Assembly (NCBI RefSeq): GCF_001747085.1
Contig: NZ_MDJD01000007.1
Location: forward strand, 62,001 to 126,000
From: Flavivirga aquatica
Lineage (GTDB): Bacteria > Bacteroidota > Bacteroidia > Flavobacteriales > Flavobacteriaceae
DNA length: 64,000 nt
Reading direction: 5' to 3'
The stretch's first letter is position 1. The number at the start of each line of letters is the position of its first letter. Made by a program: the position numbers and the translations under genes. Under the pieces are notes generated by a model, which was not told the origin of the DNA, did no database searches, and was given only the letters and a program-made list of their open reading frames with translations. Shown in pieces: positions 63,668 through 64,000 of the stretch.

Positions 63668-64000
63668 TTAATGTTGAAGTTCTTCTTCACCATCTTTTAA
63701 AGGAATATTCTGTGGTACAAAATCAACATCATGTCCTGGTTTACTATAATCATAAGCCCAACGGTGAACATGAGGAATTTCTCCTGGCCAGTTTCCGTGG
63801 ATATGTTCAACAGGTGTTGTCCACTCTAGTGTAGTAGATTTCCAAGGATTTTGCGTTGCTTTATTTCCAAAGAATATACTACTAAAAAAATTGTATAAAT
63901 ATAATATTTGAACTATTCCACCTATTATAGCAAATATGGTAATGATAACATTAACGTTAGCTAAATCATCAAATAATGGAAAGTTACTATTTGTATAATA
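63668..64000 (-). CDS. ctaD: Cytochrome c oxidase subunit I, C-terminal end (runs off window)
   Basis: Reading the minus strand from the window edge to the TAA at 63668-63670 gives 110 codons. The reading ends with the membrane helix (IITIFAIIGGIVQILYLYNF), then NPWKSTTLEWTTPVEHIHGN and WPGEIPHVHRWAYDYSKPGH, closing in EEELQH. The segment around TLEWTT and the Pro/His-rich tail matches the C-terminus of heme-copper oxidase subunit I (aa3-type). The metal-binding helices lie outside the window. The oxidase subunits III and IV and heme O synthase are 26 kb away, on the same strand. Confidence 0.92.
   Translation of the reverse strand, partial: YYTNSNFPLFDDLANVNVIITIFAIIGGIVQILYLYNFFSSIFFGNKATQNPWKSTTLEWTTPVEHIHGNWPGEIPHVHRWAYDYSKPGHDVDFVPQNIPLKDGEEELQH

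Noticed and set aside
1-64000. tRNA, rRNA or CRISPR loci
   Set aside because: I saw no cloverleaf with TTCGAATC-type arms, no rRNA blocks and no short regularly spaced repeats.

Overview
The window is a low-GC, gene-dense chromosomal segment from a member of the Bacteroidota, almost certainly family Flavobacteriaceae. The evidence is the type IX secretion and gliding genes (sprA, a remB-like gene, three PorP/SprF-type proteins or their partners, and type A and type B C-terminal sorting domains), the BamA/OmpH/UppS envelope cluster, the aa3/caa3-type oxidase genes, and repeated TAnnTTTG promoter elements. I cannot name the genus. No rRNA, tRNA, CRISPR array, prophage or plasmid gene was seen; the only mobile element is one decayed insertion sequence.

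Layout. 1-2950 (minus): the N-terminal part of trigger factor, a small holin-like membrane protein, an alpha/beta hydrolase and pdxJ. 3164-11665 (plus): CBS protein, NAD kinase, DUF6089-type outer-membrane protein, uppS, bamA, two ompH/skp genes and murI, which together form a cell-envelope block. 11713-17813: a hexapeptide-repeat gamma-carbonic-anhydrase-like protein, a LytTR response regulator and its sensor kinase, a von Willebrand A lipoprotein, and a type A T9SS cargo with duplicated Ig-like repeats. 18043-19757: an IS1182-family element carrying a double-broken transposase, inserted in the loop of a terminator hairpin. 19839-26022: a PorP/SprF protein, an Nfu-type Fe-S scaffold, a DUF255 thioredoxin-like protein, DUF1304, an MscS channel and tsaB. 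26209-31922 (minus): a five-gene MacAB-TolC-like efflux operon. 32000-37237 (minus): cytochrome oxidase subunits III and IV, SCO and DUF420 assembly factors, a cysteine-less SCO-like protein, and heme O synthase. 37538-56032 (minus): remB-like, two TonB proteins, VanZ, gcvH, sprA, ruvA, malic enzyme, queG, a cytochrome P450 and ruvB. 56229-63299 (minus): a three-gene module of a giant 15-repeat type B adhesin, PorP/SprF and a PD40-OmpA protein. 63668-64000: the C-terminus of cytochrome c oxidase subunit I.

How they fit together: uppS makes the lipid carrier for wall synthesis, murI makes D-glutamate, and BamA and OmpH assemble outer-membrane barrels such as SprA, RemB, TolC and PorP. SprA exports the sorting-domain proteins (the 16677 and 59112 genes), with PorP/SprF and OmpA partners placed beside the adhesin. 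The oxidase genes lie at both ends of the T9SS/ruvAB region.

Most notable: the IS split a perfect terminator hairpin; a near-consensus sigma-54 promoter precedes the ompH pair; a TonB-C module with a conserved cysteine pair occurs in three consecutive genes including the remB barrel; a 92-bp structured intergenic element lies upstream of ctaB; a 14-codon CxxC ORF with a perfect Shine-Dalgarno (rare in this phylum) sits next to the oxidase gene; and a SCO paralogue has lost its copper ligands. I saw no clear defence or wholly new multi-gene system.
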